Shown: positions 36,450 through 45,197 of the stretch, one piece after another
Layout of the letters: the number at the start of each line of letters is the position of its first letter
Numbering within the stretch: position 1 is the stretch's first letter
Origin: Candidatus Zhuqueibacterota bacterium
GTDB taxonomy: Bacteria > Zhuqueibacterota > Zhuqueibacteria > Zhuqueibacterales > Zhuqueibacteraceae
Reading direction: 5' to 3'
DNA: 64,000 nt
Assembly (NCBI GenBank): GCA_022616415.1
Contig: JAKEEU010000091.1
Coordinates: 1-64,000 of the forward strand
Notes under the pieces: generated by a model
The model's input: only the letters and a program-made list of their open reading frames with translations
Told to the model about the DNA's origin: nothing
The model's database searches: none
Translations under genes and position numbers: made by a program

Positions 36450-37730
36450 TTACGGATAAATGCCTCGGACGCGAATCGCTTCGGCCACACGCGACACCGC
36501 GGTCACATACGCCGCGCGCCGCATGTCGACCTTAAGCTTTTGCGCCGTCTGCCAAACTTCCGAAAAACTACTCACCATCACCTCGCGCAGGTTTTCGTTG
36601 ACGTCCTTTTCCTTCCAGAAAAAGCTGTAATTGTCCTGCACCCACTCGAAATAAGAGACGGTGACGCCGCCGGCGTTGGCGAGAATATCCGGCAAAATCA
36701 TAATGCCCTTCTCAAAAAGAATCTTGTCCGCCTCCGGCGTGGTTGGGCCGTTCGCGGCTTCGGCGACAATGCGCGTGTTGACTTTCGCAGCATTGTGCGC
36801 CGTGATGGCGTTTTCCAAAGCCGCCGGCACCAGCACGTCGCACGGCAACGCCAGAAGGTTTTCTTCGCCAATATCATCCGATCCGGGAAAGCCTTTGACT
36901 TTGCCGGTTTTTTCCTTGTACGCCGCCAGCGCCGGCAGATCGAGGCCGTTTTTATTGTACGCGCTGCCGGAAGAGTCATTGACGGCAATAATCTTCACGC
37001 CATGCTCAGCCGCCAACAACTTCGCGGCAATTGATCCGGCATTGCCAAAGCCTTGCACGACGGCCGTCGCGCCGTTCAAATTCAAATTCAAATGTTTCGC
37101 CGCTTCCACAATCACGTAAACGCAGCCGCGGCCGGTCGCTTCGTTGCGGCCTTTGGAGCCGCCGATGGCGATGGGCTTGCCGGTAACGACGCCGGGCACG
37201 CTGTGACCTTTGTTCATCGAATACGTGTCCATGATCCAGGCCATGGTTTGGGCGTTCGTATAAACGTCCGGCGCCGGAATGTCGCGATCCGGCCCGATGA
37301 ATCCCACCAGCTCGCTGGCAAACCGGCGCGTCATGTTTTCCAACTCAAGCTCGTTCATCTCTTTCGGGTTGCAAATCACCCCGCCCTTGCCGCCGCCAAA
37401 GGGAATTCCGACCACCGCGCACTTCCACGTCATCCAACTGGCGAGCGCGCGCACTTCGTCGAGCGAGACATTCGGATGATACCGAATGCCGCCCTTGGCC
37501 GGACCGCGCGCCGTATTGTGCTGCACGCGATAGCCGGTGAATATCCGAATCCGGCCGTCGCGCAATTTGGCCGGGAAATTCACCGTCAACTCGCGCTCCG
37601 GATATTTGGCGCGGTTGCGTACCCCATCTTCGAGTTGCAAGAAGTCGGCGGCGTTGTCAAAAACCTGCATGGCTGCTTGCCATGGATTATAGGCTGACGC
37701 GCGCTGGATGGAATGGTTCGAGGAATCCAT
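36450..37730 (-). CDS. gdhA: Glutamate dehydrogenase (Glu/Leu/Phe/Val family)
   Basis: Interconverts glutamate and 2-oxoglutarate plus ammonia. ARGPAKGGIRYHPNV, then MTWKCAVVGIPFGGGKGGVI carries the catalytic lysine, and DIPAPDVYTN with MAWIMDTYS follow. The NAD(P) Rossmann segment is VVQGFGNAGSIAA, and AANGPTTPEAD lies downstream. Length (426) fits the hexameric small form. It has its own strong terminator. Confidence 0.95.
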   Translation of the reverse strand: MDSSNHSIQRASAYNPWQAAMQVFDNAADFLQLEDGVRNRAKYPERELTVNFPAKLRDGRIRIFTGYRVQHNTARGPAKGGIRYHPNVSLDEVRALASWMTWKCAVVGIPFGGGKGGVICNPKEMNELELENMTRRFASELVGFIGPDRDIPAPDVYTNAQTMAWIMDTYSMNKGHSVPGVVTGKPIAIGGSKGRNEATGRGCVYVIVEAAKHLNLNLNGATAVVQGFGNAGSIAAKLLAAEHGVKIIAVNDSSGSAYNKNGLDLPALAAYKEKTGKVKGFPGSDDIGEENLLALPCDVLVPAALENAITAHNAAKVNTRIVAEAANGPTTPEADKILFEKGIMILPDILANAGGVTVSYFEWVQDNYSFFWKEKDVNENLREVMVSSFSEVWQTAQKLKVDMRRAAYVTAVSRVAEAIRVRGIYP

Positions 37731-37846
37731 AGGCTTTCTCCGGTTGTTGGTTAGTAACTCGTTCAGCAGGGTTTAGTTTTAAAACAAAAATCCCGAGAAA
37801 ATATCCATCAAACTGCAAAAATCGATGGCACCAGTCTCGGGGTGAC

Positions 37847-39466
37847 TTATCGCGCCCAGGAGGGCAAGGACGAGAAATCGATTTGCAAAACCGGCATGAC
37901 GAACGTATACACAATCACCGTGATCAAAACAACGCCGATGAGATTCAGCCAAATGCCGGCACGCGCCATTTGCGGCACGGTCACGTACCCGGAGGCGAAC
38001 ACTATGGCATTGGGCGGCGTGGCCACCGGCAGCATGAAAGCGCACGACGCTGAAATCGCGGCGGGAATCATCAACAAAAACGGATGCAGATGCAACGCTT
38101 GCGCGGTCGCCGCCATGATCGGCATGAAAATCGTCGCGGTGGCGGTGTTGGAAGTCACTTCGGTGAGAAAAGTGACCATGAAGCAAACCGTGGCGATCAT
38201 CCCAATAGGCGGCCAATCGCCGAGCGTCGCTAAACGTTCACCCAACCAAATCGAAAGGCCGGTTGATTTGAAGCCGGCGGACATGGCAATGCCGCCACCG
38301 AAGAGCAGGAGAATGCCCCACGGAATTTTTATCGCGGTCGGCCAATCCAACAAAAACTCGCCCCCGCCCTTCCATTGAATGCCTTTTAAGGTAAGGCGGG
38401 GGAAATTGACGGGAACGAAGAACAGCGATGTGCCGGCGATCATTGCCACCGTAGCATCGGAAACTTTTTCGGCAAGGCCGAGCCGGCTCGCCCAGCCGGG
38501 AATGGTGGCAAAGCCCAATTCCAAATCCACGCGGAAAATCCAGGCGAGGCCGGTCAGCAAAAAGATGGCGAGCACACCGCGTTCGCCGGCAGACATGCGG
38601 CCGAGTTTTTTGGTTTCGAGGTCGATCAAATCGCGGCCGCCGGCAAATAAATCTGAAGTGATTGGAAAGAGCAGCCGCGTCAACGTCAGCCAGGCTATCG
38701 GCAGGAAGAGCAGAATTAGCGGCAAACCGAAAGCCAGCCAGTGCAGAAAATCAACCGGTGGCGCTTCGGGGAACAATTTGCGCGCGTTGCCGGCAAAAAT
38801 AATATTGGGCGGGGTGCCGATAAGCGTGCCGAGGCCGCCGATGCTTGCGGCGTAGGCGATGGCGAGCATCATGCAGGCGCGGAAATTAGCTACTGGTTGC
38901 TGGTCGCTGGTTGCCGGTCGTTCTTGTGTTGTCAATTGCAGAATCACGGCCAATGCAATGGGATACATCATCATCGTTGTGGCCGTATTTGAAATCCACA
39001 TGGAAAGAAAGGCGGTGGCGCACATGAAGCCGAGCACGAGCCGCCGCGGGCCGGCGCCGATCAAGCGCACGATGTGCAACGCCAAGCGCCGGTGCAAATT
39101 CCATTTCTGCATCGCCATCGCAATCAAAAATCCGCCGAAAAAAAGAAAGATATTTTCATCACCGTAATTGCGCGTCACCTCGGCCATCGGCAAAATGCCG
39201 AGCAACGGATAGAGACACATCGGCAGCAGCGCCGTCGCCGGAATCGGAATCGCCTCGGTGATCCACCAGAGCGCCATGAGCGCGCTCGTCGCCAACAAAC
39301 GGCGCGCCGCTTCGCCAAGCCCGGGCGTCAGTGCGGGCCATAGCAACAAGAAAAAGATCGGCAGACCGAGCAGCAAGCCGATCCTGCGGCGCAGCGAAAA
39401 CCCAGGCCCGGCCGCATCGTAGCCGGAGTCAGCGTCGTGAGGCGAACGAGGTTCGGATGTCATCAA
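37847..39466 (-). CDS. DASS/SLC13-family sodium:dicarboxylate (anion) symporter
   Basis: A 539-residue transporter with about 11-12 membrane segments. Family marks are GGFLIAMAMQKWNLHRR, MWISNTATTMMMYPIA (first SNT motif) and TEVTSNTATATIFMPI (second SNT motif), plus VATPPNAIVFASGYV near the end. These bind Na+ and a di- or tricarboxylate or sulfate. The substrate cannot be fixed from sequence. Confidence 0.9.
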   Translation of the reverse strand: MMTSEPRSPHDADSGYDAAGPGFSLRRRIGLLLGLPIFFLLLWPALTPGLGEAARRLLATSALMALWWITEAIPIPATALLPMCLYPLLGILPMAEVTRNYGDENIFLFFGGFLIAMAMQKWNLHRRLALHIVRLIGAGPRRLVLGFMCATAFLSMWISNTATTMMMYPIALAVILQLTTQERPATSDQQPVANFRACMMLAIAYAASIGGLGTLIGTPPNIIFAGNARKLFPEAPPVDFLHWLAFGLPLILLFLPIAWLTLTRLLFPITSDLFAGGRDLIDLETKKLGRMSAGERGVLAIFLLTGLAWIFRVDLELGFATIPGWASRLGLAEKVSDATVAMIAGTSLFFVPVNFPRLTLKGIQWKGGGEFLLDWPTAIKIPWGILLLFGGGIAMSAGFKSTGLSIWLGERLATLGDWPPIGMIATVCFMVTFLTEVTSNTATATIFMPIMAATAQALHLHPFLLMIPAAISASCAFMLPVATPPNAIVFASGYVTVPQMARAGIWLNLIGVVLITVIVYTFVMPVLQIDFSSLPSWAR

Positions 39467-39551
39467 AGATTAAATCTGGAAGTTCGCGCGTTTTTATGAG
39501 ATGGAAGCGCTTACAAAACAAAGGTTCAGCGAACGCTACCGGATATTTGCC

Positions 39552-39580
39552 TTGCAAAACGAATGGCAAAACATTATATT
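39552..39580 (+). promoter_or_regulatory. Sigma-70-type promoter of the antitoxin-PIN module
   Basis: TTGCAA (39552-39557) and TATATT (39575-39580) are separated by 17 bp and lie 31 bp before the antitoxin ATG, on a strand where no other gene reads. The region is divergent from the transporter gene. Confidence 0.5.
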
Positions 39581-39611
39581 GAATCAGAAAACTAAAATAT
39601 CGAGGCATGCA

Positions 39612-39908
39612 ATGGAATACACGGTTCTCATTCAACCCAAGCGCGGCGGCTTTATGGCAACAATTCCTGCCTTGCCGGAATGCCGCGCCCAAGGCAAAAC
39701 CGAGCAAGAGGCGCTCAACAAAGTTCGCGCGTGCGCTCAAGAGGTGTTGACCAAGAGCAAATTCGTCACGATCAACCTGCCTGAAAACGGCCACAACGCG
39801 GATGATCCATGGCTGGCGATGGCCGGCATGTGGCGCGATGACCCGACGTGGGATGAGTATCAACGTCTGATCAAAAAGTATCGCAAGCGTCCACGAGGCG
39901 GCAAATGA
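39612..39908 (+). CDS. HicB-like antitoxin of a PIN toxin
   Basis: A 98-residue protein. The N-terminal half has the HicB-like pattern (YTVLIQPKRGGFMATIPALP, then ECRAQGKTEQEALNKVRACA). The C-terminal half ends in a toxin-binding-like basic helix (RDDPTWDEYQRLIKKYRKRP). The ATG at 39612 has GAGG 6 nt upstream and starts at the first strand; the longer frame from 39501 covers the promoter. It overlaps the toxin by 4 bp. A decayed copy of the same pair lies at 32104-32521. Confidence 0.8.
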   Translation: MEYTVLIQPKRGGFMATIPALPECRAQGKTEQEALNKVRACAQEVLTKSKFVTINLPENGHNADDPWLAMAGMWRDDPTWDEYQRLIKKYRKRPRGGK

Positions 39909-40348
39909 GCCTTCTTCAACTTCGCATTTTAGATACCGATACGCTCAGTGCTTACCATCGTGGCCATCCTGAAGTTATTGCTCACTACTCTTCTCTACCA
40001 ATCACCCTACGAGCAATTACGGTGGTTACCGCTGAAGAAGTTCTGCGCGGCCGTTTTGCGCAAATTAACCAAGCCAAGAATCCACAAAAATTGATCTTGG
40101 CTTATGATTTTCTACGCGAAGCAGTAATAAAACTCAGTCGAATCCGCATTCTGCGTTTTGATGAAAGCGCCATCGCACAATATGAACGCCTCAAATATCT
40201 TAAAACCCGTGTTGGCACGCTTGATCTGCGCATCGCGGCGATCACCCTTGCCAATAACGGAATCTTGATTACGGCTAATCAGCGCCACTTCGGCCAAATT
40301 CCCGGGCTTTTGACGGAAGACTGGACGATAACTCCGTCACAAGAATAA
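39905..40348 (+). CDS. PIN-domain ribonuclease toxin (VapC-like)
   Basis: A 147-residue PIN protein. The first acidic motif is ILDTDTLSAYHRG (D10, D12). A central Glu in VTAEEVLRGR is the second acid, and GTLDLRIAAITLA supplies the third. The NxxHF-type end is ITANQRHFGQIPGL. Members cleave tRNA or rRNA. Coupled by ATGA to its antitoxin, so regulation by that pair is expected. Confidence 0.88.
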   Translation: MSLLQLRILDTDTLSAYHRGHPEVIAHYSSLPITLRAITVVTAEEVLRGRFAQINQAKNPQKLILAYDFLREAVIKLSRIRILRFDESAIAQYERLKYLKTRVGTLDLRIAAITLANNGILITANQRHFGQIPGLLTEDWTITPSQE

Positions 40349-40350
40349 AT

Positions 40351-40758
40351 CTATTCCTTGCTCGCTTCCATAATTTGCATCACCGGTGAATTGTCCGCAT
40401 AAACCTGCCACTCTGCAACAAGTCCATCTTTAACGACAGCTCTCCACGCCGCCGGTATTTCCCATTCATTCTCTTCCAACAACTTGCCGTCTACGCAATA
40501 CGTTCCGCGCGCCGTTCCAAAGAGTGCAACCTCGTTGCCGTCGCGAAATACCTTCGTGATGGAAATTTGATAATCTGGAAACCAGGGGAAATATCCCTTC
40601 CATCCGGCGCGCACTGTCTCGCGTCCGTGAACCACCTGGCCTAGCGAGTCCACGAACACGTGGTCTTCCGGCACGAGATCGCACAAGCCGGCAACGTCGT
40701 GCTCGTTGATTTTTTCAACGAAAAACAAAGCAATATCGACGGGGTTTTTGACGTTCAC
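40351..40758 (-). CDS. NTF2/SnoaL-like protein
   Basis: A 135-residue cone-shaped fold protein: ALFFVEKINEHDVAGLCDLV, then EDHVFVDSLGQVVHGRETVR and WKGYFPWFPDYQISI are the typical SnoaL/ketosteroid-isomerase pattern. Members are hydrolases, isomerases or ligand binders. Nothing nearby indicates a substrate. It ends 3 bp from the toxin gene, tail to tail. Confidence 0.8.
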   Translation of the reverse strand: MNVKNPVDIALFFVEKINEHDVAGLCDLVPEDHVFVDSLGQVVHGRETVRAGWKGYFPWFPDYQISITKVFRDGNEVALFGTARGTYCVDGKLLEENEWEIPAAWRAVVKDGLVAEWQVYADNSPVMQIMEASKE

Positions 40759-40789
40759 GAATTCACCTTTGCGGATGGTTTTAAAAAAA

Positions 40790-41236
40790 TCAGATGGCTT
40801 CGGTCACTGCATCCGAATTAAACGCAAGCGGAATTGCTGCGAAAACGGCTTGCAAAATTTCTTCGCGCGCCGGGACGCGCCGGGAGAATTTCACGGCCCC
40901 ATTGACGAGCACCGCGGGAAACGAGAACGCCAGGCAAACGCTGCGCAGTGCGGCTCCGAGCGAAGGCCGAAAGCGCCACACGTCGCGGACGATTTTCGGA
41001 ACCAGATAAAGCTGGTTGCGCGGATCGACGATGGTCAACTCGACGGCGTCGCCAAATTCTTCCTTCAGCCACCGCGTAACCGCGCCCATGCTTTCTTTGA
41101 TCTGCCGGCGCTCGGGAAAAACCCACTCACCGGCGCAACGCGCGAAATCGCCTTCAAATTTGCCGCAGCAGCCGCTGCTGGCGACCTGCTCTTCGGTCTC
41201 GCGGATGAGGATAACACTCGGTTTTTGCATGGTCAT
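40790..41236 (-). CDS. Small cysteine-containing protein next to cstA, unknown function
   Basis: I do not recognise this 148-residue protein. The N-terminus reads PSVILIRETEEQVASSGCCG, a beta strand then a Cys-Cys pair as in thioredoxin-like or metal-binding proteins, with a further C near 34. The rest is mixed alpha/beta, including ELTIVDPRNQLYLVPKIVRD. It lies 14 bp after cstA in the same direction, so it is probably co-transcribed and may relate to pyruvate/peptide uptake or its redox state. Confidence 0.6.
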   Translation of the reverse strand: MTMQKPSVILIRETEEQVASSGCCGKFEGDFARCAGEWVFPERRQIKESMGAVTRWLKEEFGDAVELTIVDPRNQLYLVPKIVRDVWRFRPSLGAALRSVCLAFSFPAVLVNGAVKFSRRVPAREEILQAVFAAIPLAFNSDAVTEAI

Positions 41237-41250
41237 TCTTAAGTTTTCTG

Positions 41251-42930
41251 CTATCCCTTTATTTCCTCATCGACCCCGCCGGCCATCGTCAGCATGCCTT
41301 CGCCGGTTACCGCGAGCGCTGAAGACGGCTTCGTCAAGCTGCGCGTTGCCAAAACCGCCAACAGAACCGCGACGACCAACAACAACGAAGCCACTACTGA
41401 AAGCAGATAATTCGCTTTGACGGCGTTTTGATAAATAAACGAGCTGAGCGCCGTGAGCGTCACCGCAAACATGAAGATCATCGGGATGAGGGTATAAAAA
41501 TTTCTCCGTTTCAATTTCGCCAGCCACACCGAGACAGCCAGCAGCGCCAGCGCCGCCAGCATTTGATTGGCGGAGCCGAAAACCGGCCAGATGGCGTCGG
41601 ATTTTCCGCTCAAAAGAAAAATCACGCTGAAGGCGACGGTCACGGTGGTGCCGATATAGCGGTTGGAAGCCAACACGCTTTTTTCGCGGCCTTTGGCGAT
41701 TTCAAAAAATTCCTGAAAAGAGAAGCGCGCCAGGCGGGTGCAGGTATCCAACGTCGTAAGCGCAAAGGCGGAAACGGCCAGGGCGGAGAAAGTGATCGCC
41801 ACATCATGGGGAATATTGAGCAAGGGAATTTTTGCGATGAAAGACCCCACGCCCTCGGAAAAGATCGGCACATACAAGGCCTTGCTCCACATCTCTTGAA
41901 AACGCTCGGTGGAAAGGGAGGCGGCCGCCATAAGCGAAATCACGGCGAGCAACACTTCGATGAGCATGCCGCCATAGCCGACGATTTTGGCGTCGCTTTC
42001 TTTATTCAATTGTTTCGCCGTCGTTCCGGAGGCGACCAGCGAATGAAAGCCGGAGATTGCGCCGCACGCAACCGTGACGAACAAGACCGGAAACATCCAG
42101 CCGATGCTGGTTTTCAAGCCGGTTATCGGAGCAAGGTTGATGGTGGGGTTGGCAAAGAAAATTCCGAGCACGCCGCCGGCGACCAGCGCGTAGAGCAGGA
42201 ACGAGTTGAGATAATCGCGCGGCTGCAGAAGAATCCAGACCGGCGTTATCGACGCCACCCAGACGTAAGCCATGAGAATAATTATCCACGTATTGAACGA
42301 CAGCGTCACCGGAAATTTCAAACCGGCGTAGATGCAGCCGAACAGCAAAAGCACGCCGACGAGCGAGGTCGGCCCAAGCGGAAGATTGCGGCGGTAGATG
42401 GCGAACCCGAAGATCACCGCAAGTGGAATGAACAGCAGCGAGGCGGTGGCAGTGGCCGGCACGGTGATAAAAGTGTTGGCGATGATGCGGGTAAATACGG
42501 CAATCACCAACAACAACGCGGACCACGAAAAGATCAGAAAGAGTTTCTTGCCGCTCAACCCGATGTGGTCTTCAATAATTTCGCCGATGGATTTGCTGCG
42601 ATGGCGAATCGAAGCCATAATGCTGGAAAGATCGTGGACCGAGCCAATGAAGACACCGCCGATCAGCAGCCAAAAATAAACCGGCACCCAACCGAAGACC
42701 GCGGCGAAGATGGGGCCGACGATCGGGCCGGCGCCGGCAATCGAAGCGAAATGGTGGCCGAGCAGCACGGGCGCTTTGGCCGGCACGTAATCGACGCCGT
42801 CGTACATCGTATGGGCCGGGGTTTTGCGCGAATCATCCATGCCGAGGCGGCGAGCGATGAACGAGCCATAAGTGTTGTAAGCAACGACCAACAACACCAT
42901 GGTAACCAAAACGAGAACGAGCGCGCTCAT
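41251..42930 (-). CDS. cstA: CstA-family carbon-starvation / pyruvate-peptide transporter
   Basis: A 559-residue inner-membrane protein with about 14 helices. The hallmark is GVDYVPAKAPVLLGHHFASI, then AGAGPIVGPIFAAVFGW, with SIGEIIEDHIG and GCGAISGFHSLVASGTT-like segments. CstA/BtsT proteins import pyruvate or peptides when carbon is short. It is shorter than E. coli CstA (about 700) but normal for the compact subfamily. Confidence 0.92.
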   Translation of the reverse strand: MSALVLVLVTMVLLVVAYNTYGSFIARRLGMDDSRKTPAHTMYDGVDYVPAKAPVLLGHHFASIAGAGPIVGPIFAAVFGWVPVYFWLLIGGVFIGSVHDLSSIMASIRHRSKSIGEIIEDHIGLSGKKLFLIFSWSALLLVIAVFTRIIANTFITVPATATASLLFIPLAVIFGFAIYRRNLPLGPTSLVGVLLLFGCIYAGLKFPVTLSFNTWIIILMAYVWVASITPVWILLQPRDYLNSFLLYALVAGGVLGIFFANPTINLAPITGLKTSIGWMFPVLFVTVACGAISGFHSLVASGTTAKQLNKESDAKIVGYGGMLIEVLLAVISLMAAASLSTERFQEMWSKALYVPIFSEGVGSFIAKIPLLNIPHDVAITFSALAVSAFALTTLDTCTRLARFSFQEFFEIAKGREKSVLASNRYIGTTVTVAFSVIFLLSGKSDAIWPVFGSANQMLAALALLAVSVWLAKLKRRNFYTLIPMIFMFAVTLTALSSFIYQNAVKANYLLSVVASLLLVVAVLLAVLATRSLTKPSSALAVTGEGMLTMAGGVDEEIKG

Positions 42931-42955
42931 ACGAGATCTCCGTGAGGGTTCGAGT

Positions 42956-43345
42956 TTATTTTCGCCGCGGCCGCAAGATCAGCGTTGCGGTGTCGGGTTC
43001 GACGGTGAAACGGTATTGGCGGAGGAAATCCATGCCGAGGATGCCGATGAAGTTAAGCCTCGGATCAAGTGGCATTCCAATCATCCGCATGTTCACACGC
43101 CGAATAAATCCAATTTGGAATGAATCAAGCAGATAAACCGGACAGCTTACAGGATAAAATCCGCCTTGAAAAACGGATTGGCTGCCAACAACTTGCAGTT
43201 GGAGGATGGCAGCGACATTGGGCACAACTGAAGAAAAGGCGGCGCCTGGGTCAAATAGCAATCTAAAGACCCTGGCGTTCAGTATAGCTGGAAGCACTAA
43301 TAAGCCGTCGCGTTGGAAATGCCCACTAATTCGCCAAGGTGACAT
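42956..43345 (-). CDS. Retropepsin-like aspartyl protease, altered catalytic motif
   Basis: A 129-residue protein with the flap-and-core pattern of clan AA proteases: RLLFDPGAAFSSVVPNVA corresponds to the D(T/S)G active-site loop, and FIGILGMDFLRQYRFTVEPD is the conserved ILGxDFL element. The active-site triplet is DPG instead of DTG or DSG, so activity is uncertain. It overlaps the preceding gene by 20 bp. A stray copy of its C-terminus occurs at 43661-43744. Confidence 0.6.
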   Translation of the reverse strand: MSPWRISGHFQRDGLLVLPAILNARVFRLLFDPGAAFSSVVPNVAAILQLQVVGSQSVFQGGFYPVSCPVYLLDSFQIGFIRRVNMRMIGMPLDPRLNFIGILGMDFLRQYRFTVEPDTATLILRPRRK

Positions 43346-43658
43346 TGAGCATCACAGCCGGTAAATTTAAATTAAGTGATGGATCACCAGCATAAAAAAA
43401 ATAGTAATGACGCTTGGGATTTGCCTCAAGAAGCTTCTTGCCAAAAGCAAAAAGCGCCTCTTGCGTGTCAGCAGAAAAAACCACTGTTCCTGCCTCCGGC
43501 TGATTCCAGCGCGTCCACTTGAGAATATCCATAATGACCCAGCGCCCGTCGTAAAGGCGCTCGACCTCGTCGCAGGTGATGAGGTCTGGTTCCGGCTTCG
43601 CGCGTTTTTTTTGCGGCGCGCGAGCTTTGGGCCTTGTTTTTGCGGTTACAGTTTTCAT
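43326..43658 (-). CDS. Small hypothetical protein upstream of the retropepsin-like gene
   Basis: Starting at the ATG at 43658 (AAAGAG upstream), this gives 110 residues with a basic N-terminal tail (KTRPKARAPQKKRAKPEPDL). A compact domain with DGRWVIMDILKWTRWNQPEA and ALFAFGKKLLEANPKRHYYF follows. I recognise no family. The longer frame to 43952 runs antisense-like through lemA and was rejected. The overlap with the next gene suggests a two-gene module. Confidence 0.55.
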   Translation of the reverse strand: MKTVTAKTRPKARAPQKKRAKPEPDLITCDEVERLYDGRWVIMDILKWTRWNQPEAGTVVFSADTQEALFAFGKKLLEANPKRHYYFFYAGDPSLNLNLPAVMLNVTLAN

Positions 43659-43660
43659 TA

Positions 43661-43744
43661 TTAACTCTTTCTTAATGGCCGCAACACCAGTGTCGCCGTA
43701 TCCGGCTCGATGGTGAAACGGAAGTGGTGCTGAAGATCTATCAT
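43661..43744 (-). pseudogene. C-terminal remnant of a second retropepsin-like gene
   Basis: A 27-codon frame whose ATG overlaps the lemA stop (ATGA) reads MIDLQHHFRFTIEPDTATLV and on to LRPLRKS. The intact protein at 42956 ends RQYRFTVEPDTATLILRPRR. The homology covers only the last 23 or so residues, so this is the tail of a duplicated and mostly deleted copy. Confidence 0.7.
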
Positions 43745-44355
43745 TTGTTTCCTCCAAAATCCACCTTCGGCGCTTGTTGCGCTTCGGCAGCAGCTTCAAA
43801 ATAAGGCCGCTGCTGAAAGCCAAACATGCCGGCAAAAATATTTGTGGGGAACACGCGCCTGGTGCTGTTATAATTCTGCACGACTTCGTTAAAACGCTTG
43901 CGCTCGACGGCGATGCGGTTTTCCGTGCCTTCCAATTGCGTTTGCAAATCAAGATAGTTTTGATTCGCTTTCAATTCGGGATATCTTTCAACAACCACCA
44001 TCAACCTACCCAAAGCGGCACCGAGGTTGTCCTGCGCCTGCTGGAATTGTTGAAATGCTTGCGGATTGTTCAGAAGATTGCCGGCGTTGATTTCCGGGCG
44101 GGTGGCATTGGCGCGGGCTTGAATGACCGCCTCCAAAGTTTCTCTTTCGAAATTGGCAGCGCCCTTCACCGTTTCGACGAGATTCGGAATCAAATCGGCG
44201 CGCCGCTGATACTGATTTTGCACTTGCGCCCAGGCGCTGTTGACGCCTTCGTCCAAGCCAACCAAGCTGTTGTAGCTCGAGCAACCTCTCCAGGCGAGCA
44301 GCAAAACGACGACGCCGGCAACGGCGAGAATTTTCATGCTATTGCTCATTTCCAA
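43741..44355 (-). CDS. lemA: LemA family membrane protein
   Basis: A 204-residue protein with an N-terminal membrane anchor (KILAVAGVVVLLLAWRGC) and a long helical bundle: VGLDEGVNSAWAQVQNQYQR, RADLIPNLVETVKGAA, AQDNLGAALGRLMVVVERYP and ENRIAVERKRFNEVVQNYN, all family-defining. Its function is unsettled. It pairs with a TPM-domain protein (45198) as in many genomes, here with a nucleotidyltransferase in between. Confidence 0.93.
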   Translation of the reverse strand: MEMSNSMKILAVAGVVVLLLAWRGCSSYNSLVGLDEGVNSAWAQVQNQYQRRADLIPNLVETVKGAANFERETLEAVIQARANATRPEINAGNLLNNPQAFQQFQQAQDNLGAALGRLMVVVERYPELKANQNYLDLQTQLEGTENRIAVERKRFNEVVQNYNSTRRVFPTNIFAGMFGFQQRPYFEAAAEAQQAPKVDFGGNK

Positions 44356-44375
44356 TCCTCCTGCGTTACGATGAG

Positions 44376-45101
44376 TTACATTCGGTCAATGTATGCAGTC
44401 AATTTTTCAATTTGCGCGATGTAATCTTCCATGATCTTCCAAAGCTCTTCACGATACAGGCGGCTGTCTTTGGCCTGAAGACGAAAAAGGCGCTCGACAA
44501 AACCGCCATCCAAGCCCGCCAAGCCGACGACTTTTTGAAAAATTTCCTGGCGCGCTTTGGGAATGGCTTCGCCTTTCAAAAAGAGCAACGCTTCAAAGAG
44601 CGCGGCAAAGGCCGGGATGGTTCGCAGCAACAAATCGCGCAAAGCCTCGCGATCATTTCCCGTTCCCAAAAGCCCTTGGCGCAGATGCAAGAGTTTGCCT
44701 TTAAGCTCGCGCTCTAATTGCAACCGCAAATTTTGCGGAGAAATTTCCAAATCGGCGAGCGCATCATGGCCAAACACCACACGATGGTGCAGCTTCATGT
44801 CGAGGAACTCGATGGAAAAACTATCGAGCGAGGCTTGAATATAATCACTGGTAAGCGCCAAAGGAACGGCAACGCCAGCCGGCCGCCATTTTCCGGTGAT
44901 TTCCACTCCTTCGCGCAATTTGGCCATGCCGGGCGCCGTCAGCATCACCAAAAAATTGAGGTCGGATTTTTCCGGCACGTATTCGCCACGCGCCGCGCTG
45001 CCATAAAGAACGATCGCCTCAAGCTCGCGGCCGAATGCGGTTTGCCAATCCGTGACGTATTCTTTAAAAATGGCTTCCGGGGATTCCGGATATTTTTTCA
45101 T
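44376..45101 (-). CDS. Polymerase-beta-type nucleotidyltransferase domain protein
   Basis: A 241-residue protein with the motif VLYGSAARGEYVPEKSDLNF (GSxxRGE, then DxN in place of DxD), followed by a mostly helical C-terminal half. This is the NTase + helical layout of antibiotic nucleotidyltransferases and MNT toxins. The second acid of the metal site is Asn (SDLN), also seen in several active aminoglycoside-type members. It lies between lemA and the TPM gene in one direction. Substrate unknown. Confidence 0.7.
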   Translation of the reverse strand: MKKYPESPEAIFKEYVTDWQTAFGRELEAIVLYGSAARGEYVPEKSDLNFLVMLTAPGMAKLREGVEITGKWRPAGVAVPLALTSDYIQASLDSFSIEFLDMKLHHRVVFGHDALADLEISPQNLRLQLERELKGKLLHLRQGLLGTGNDREALRDLLLRTIPAFAALFEALLFLKGEAIPKARQEIFQKVVGLAGLDGGFVERLFRLQAKDSRLYREELWKIMEDYIAQIEKLTAYIDRM

Positions 45102-45197
45102 GTCTTCCTCTCATCGGAGAGCGAAGTCGGACTTGGACTGCGAGAGCTGCCAAATTTTAAACAGTGATTTGTTCAAGTCCGACTTCGCTTACACTTT

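Noticed and set aside
41428-42945. Long open frame antisense to cstA
   Set aside because: It lies entirely over cstA, is rich in H/R/D/Q as expected for complementary-strand translation, and has no signal or family.
43659-43952. N-terminal extension of the 43326 gene
   Set aside because: It runs through lemA in another frame and is not needed. The ATG at 43658 has a ribosome-binding site.
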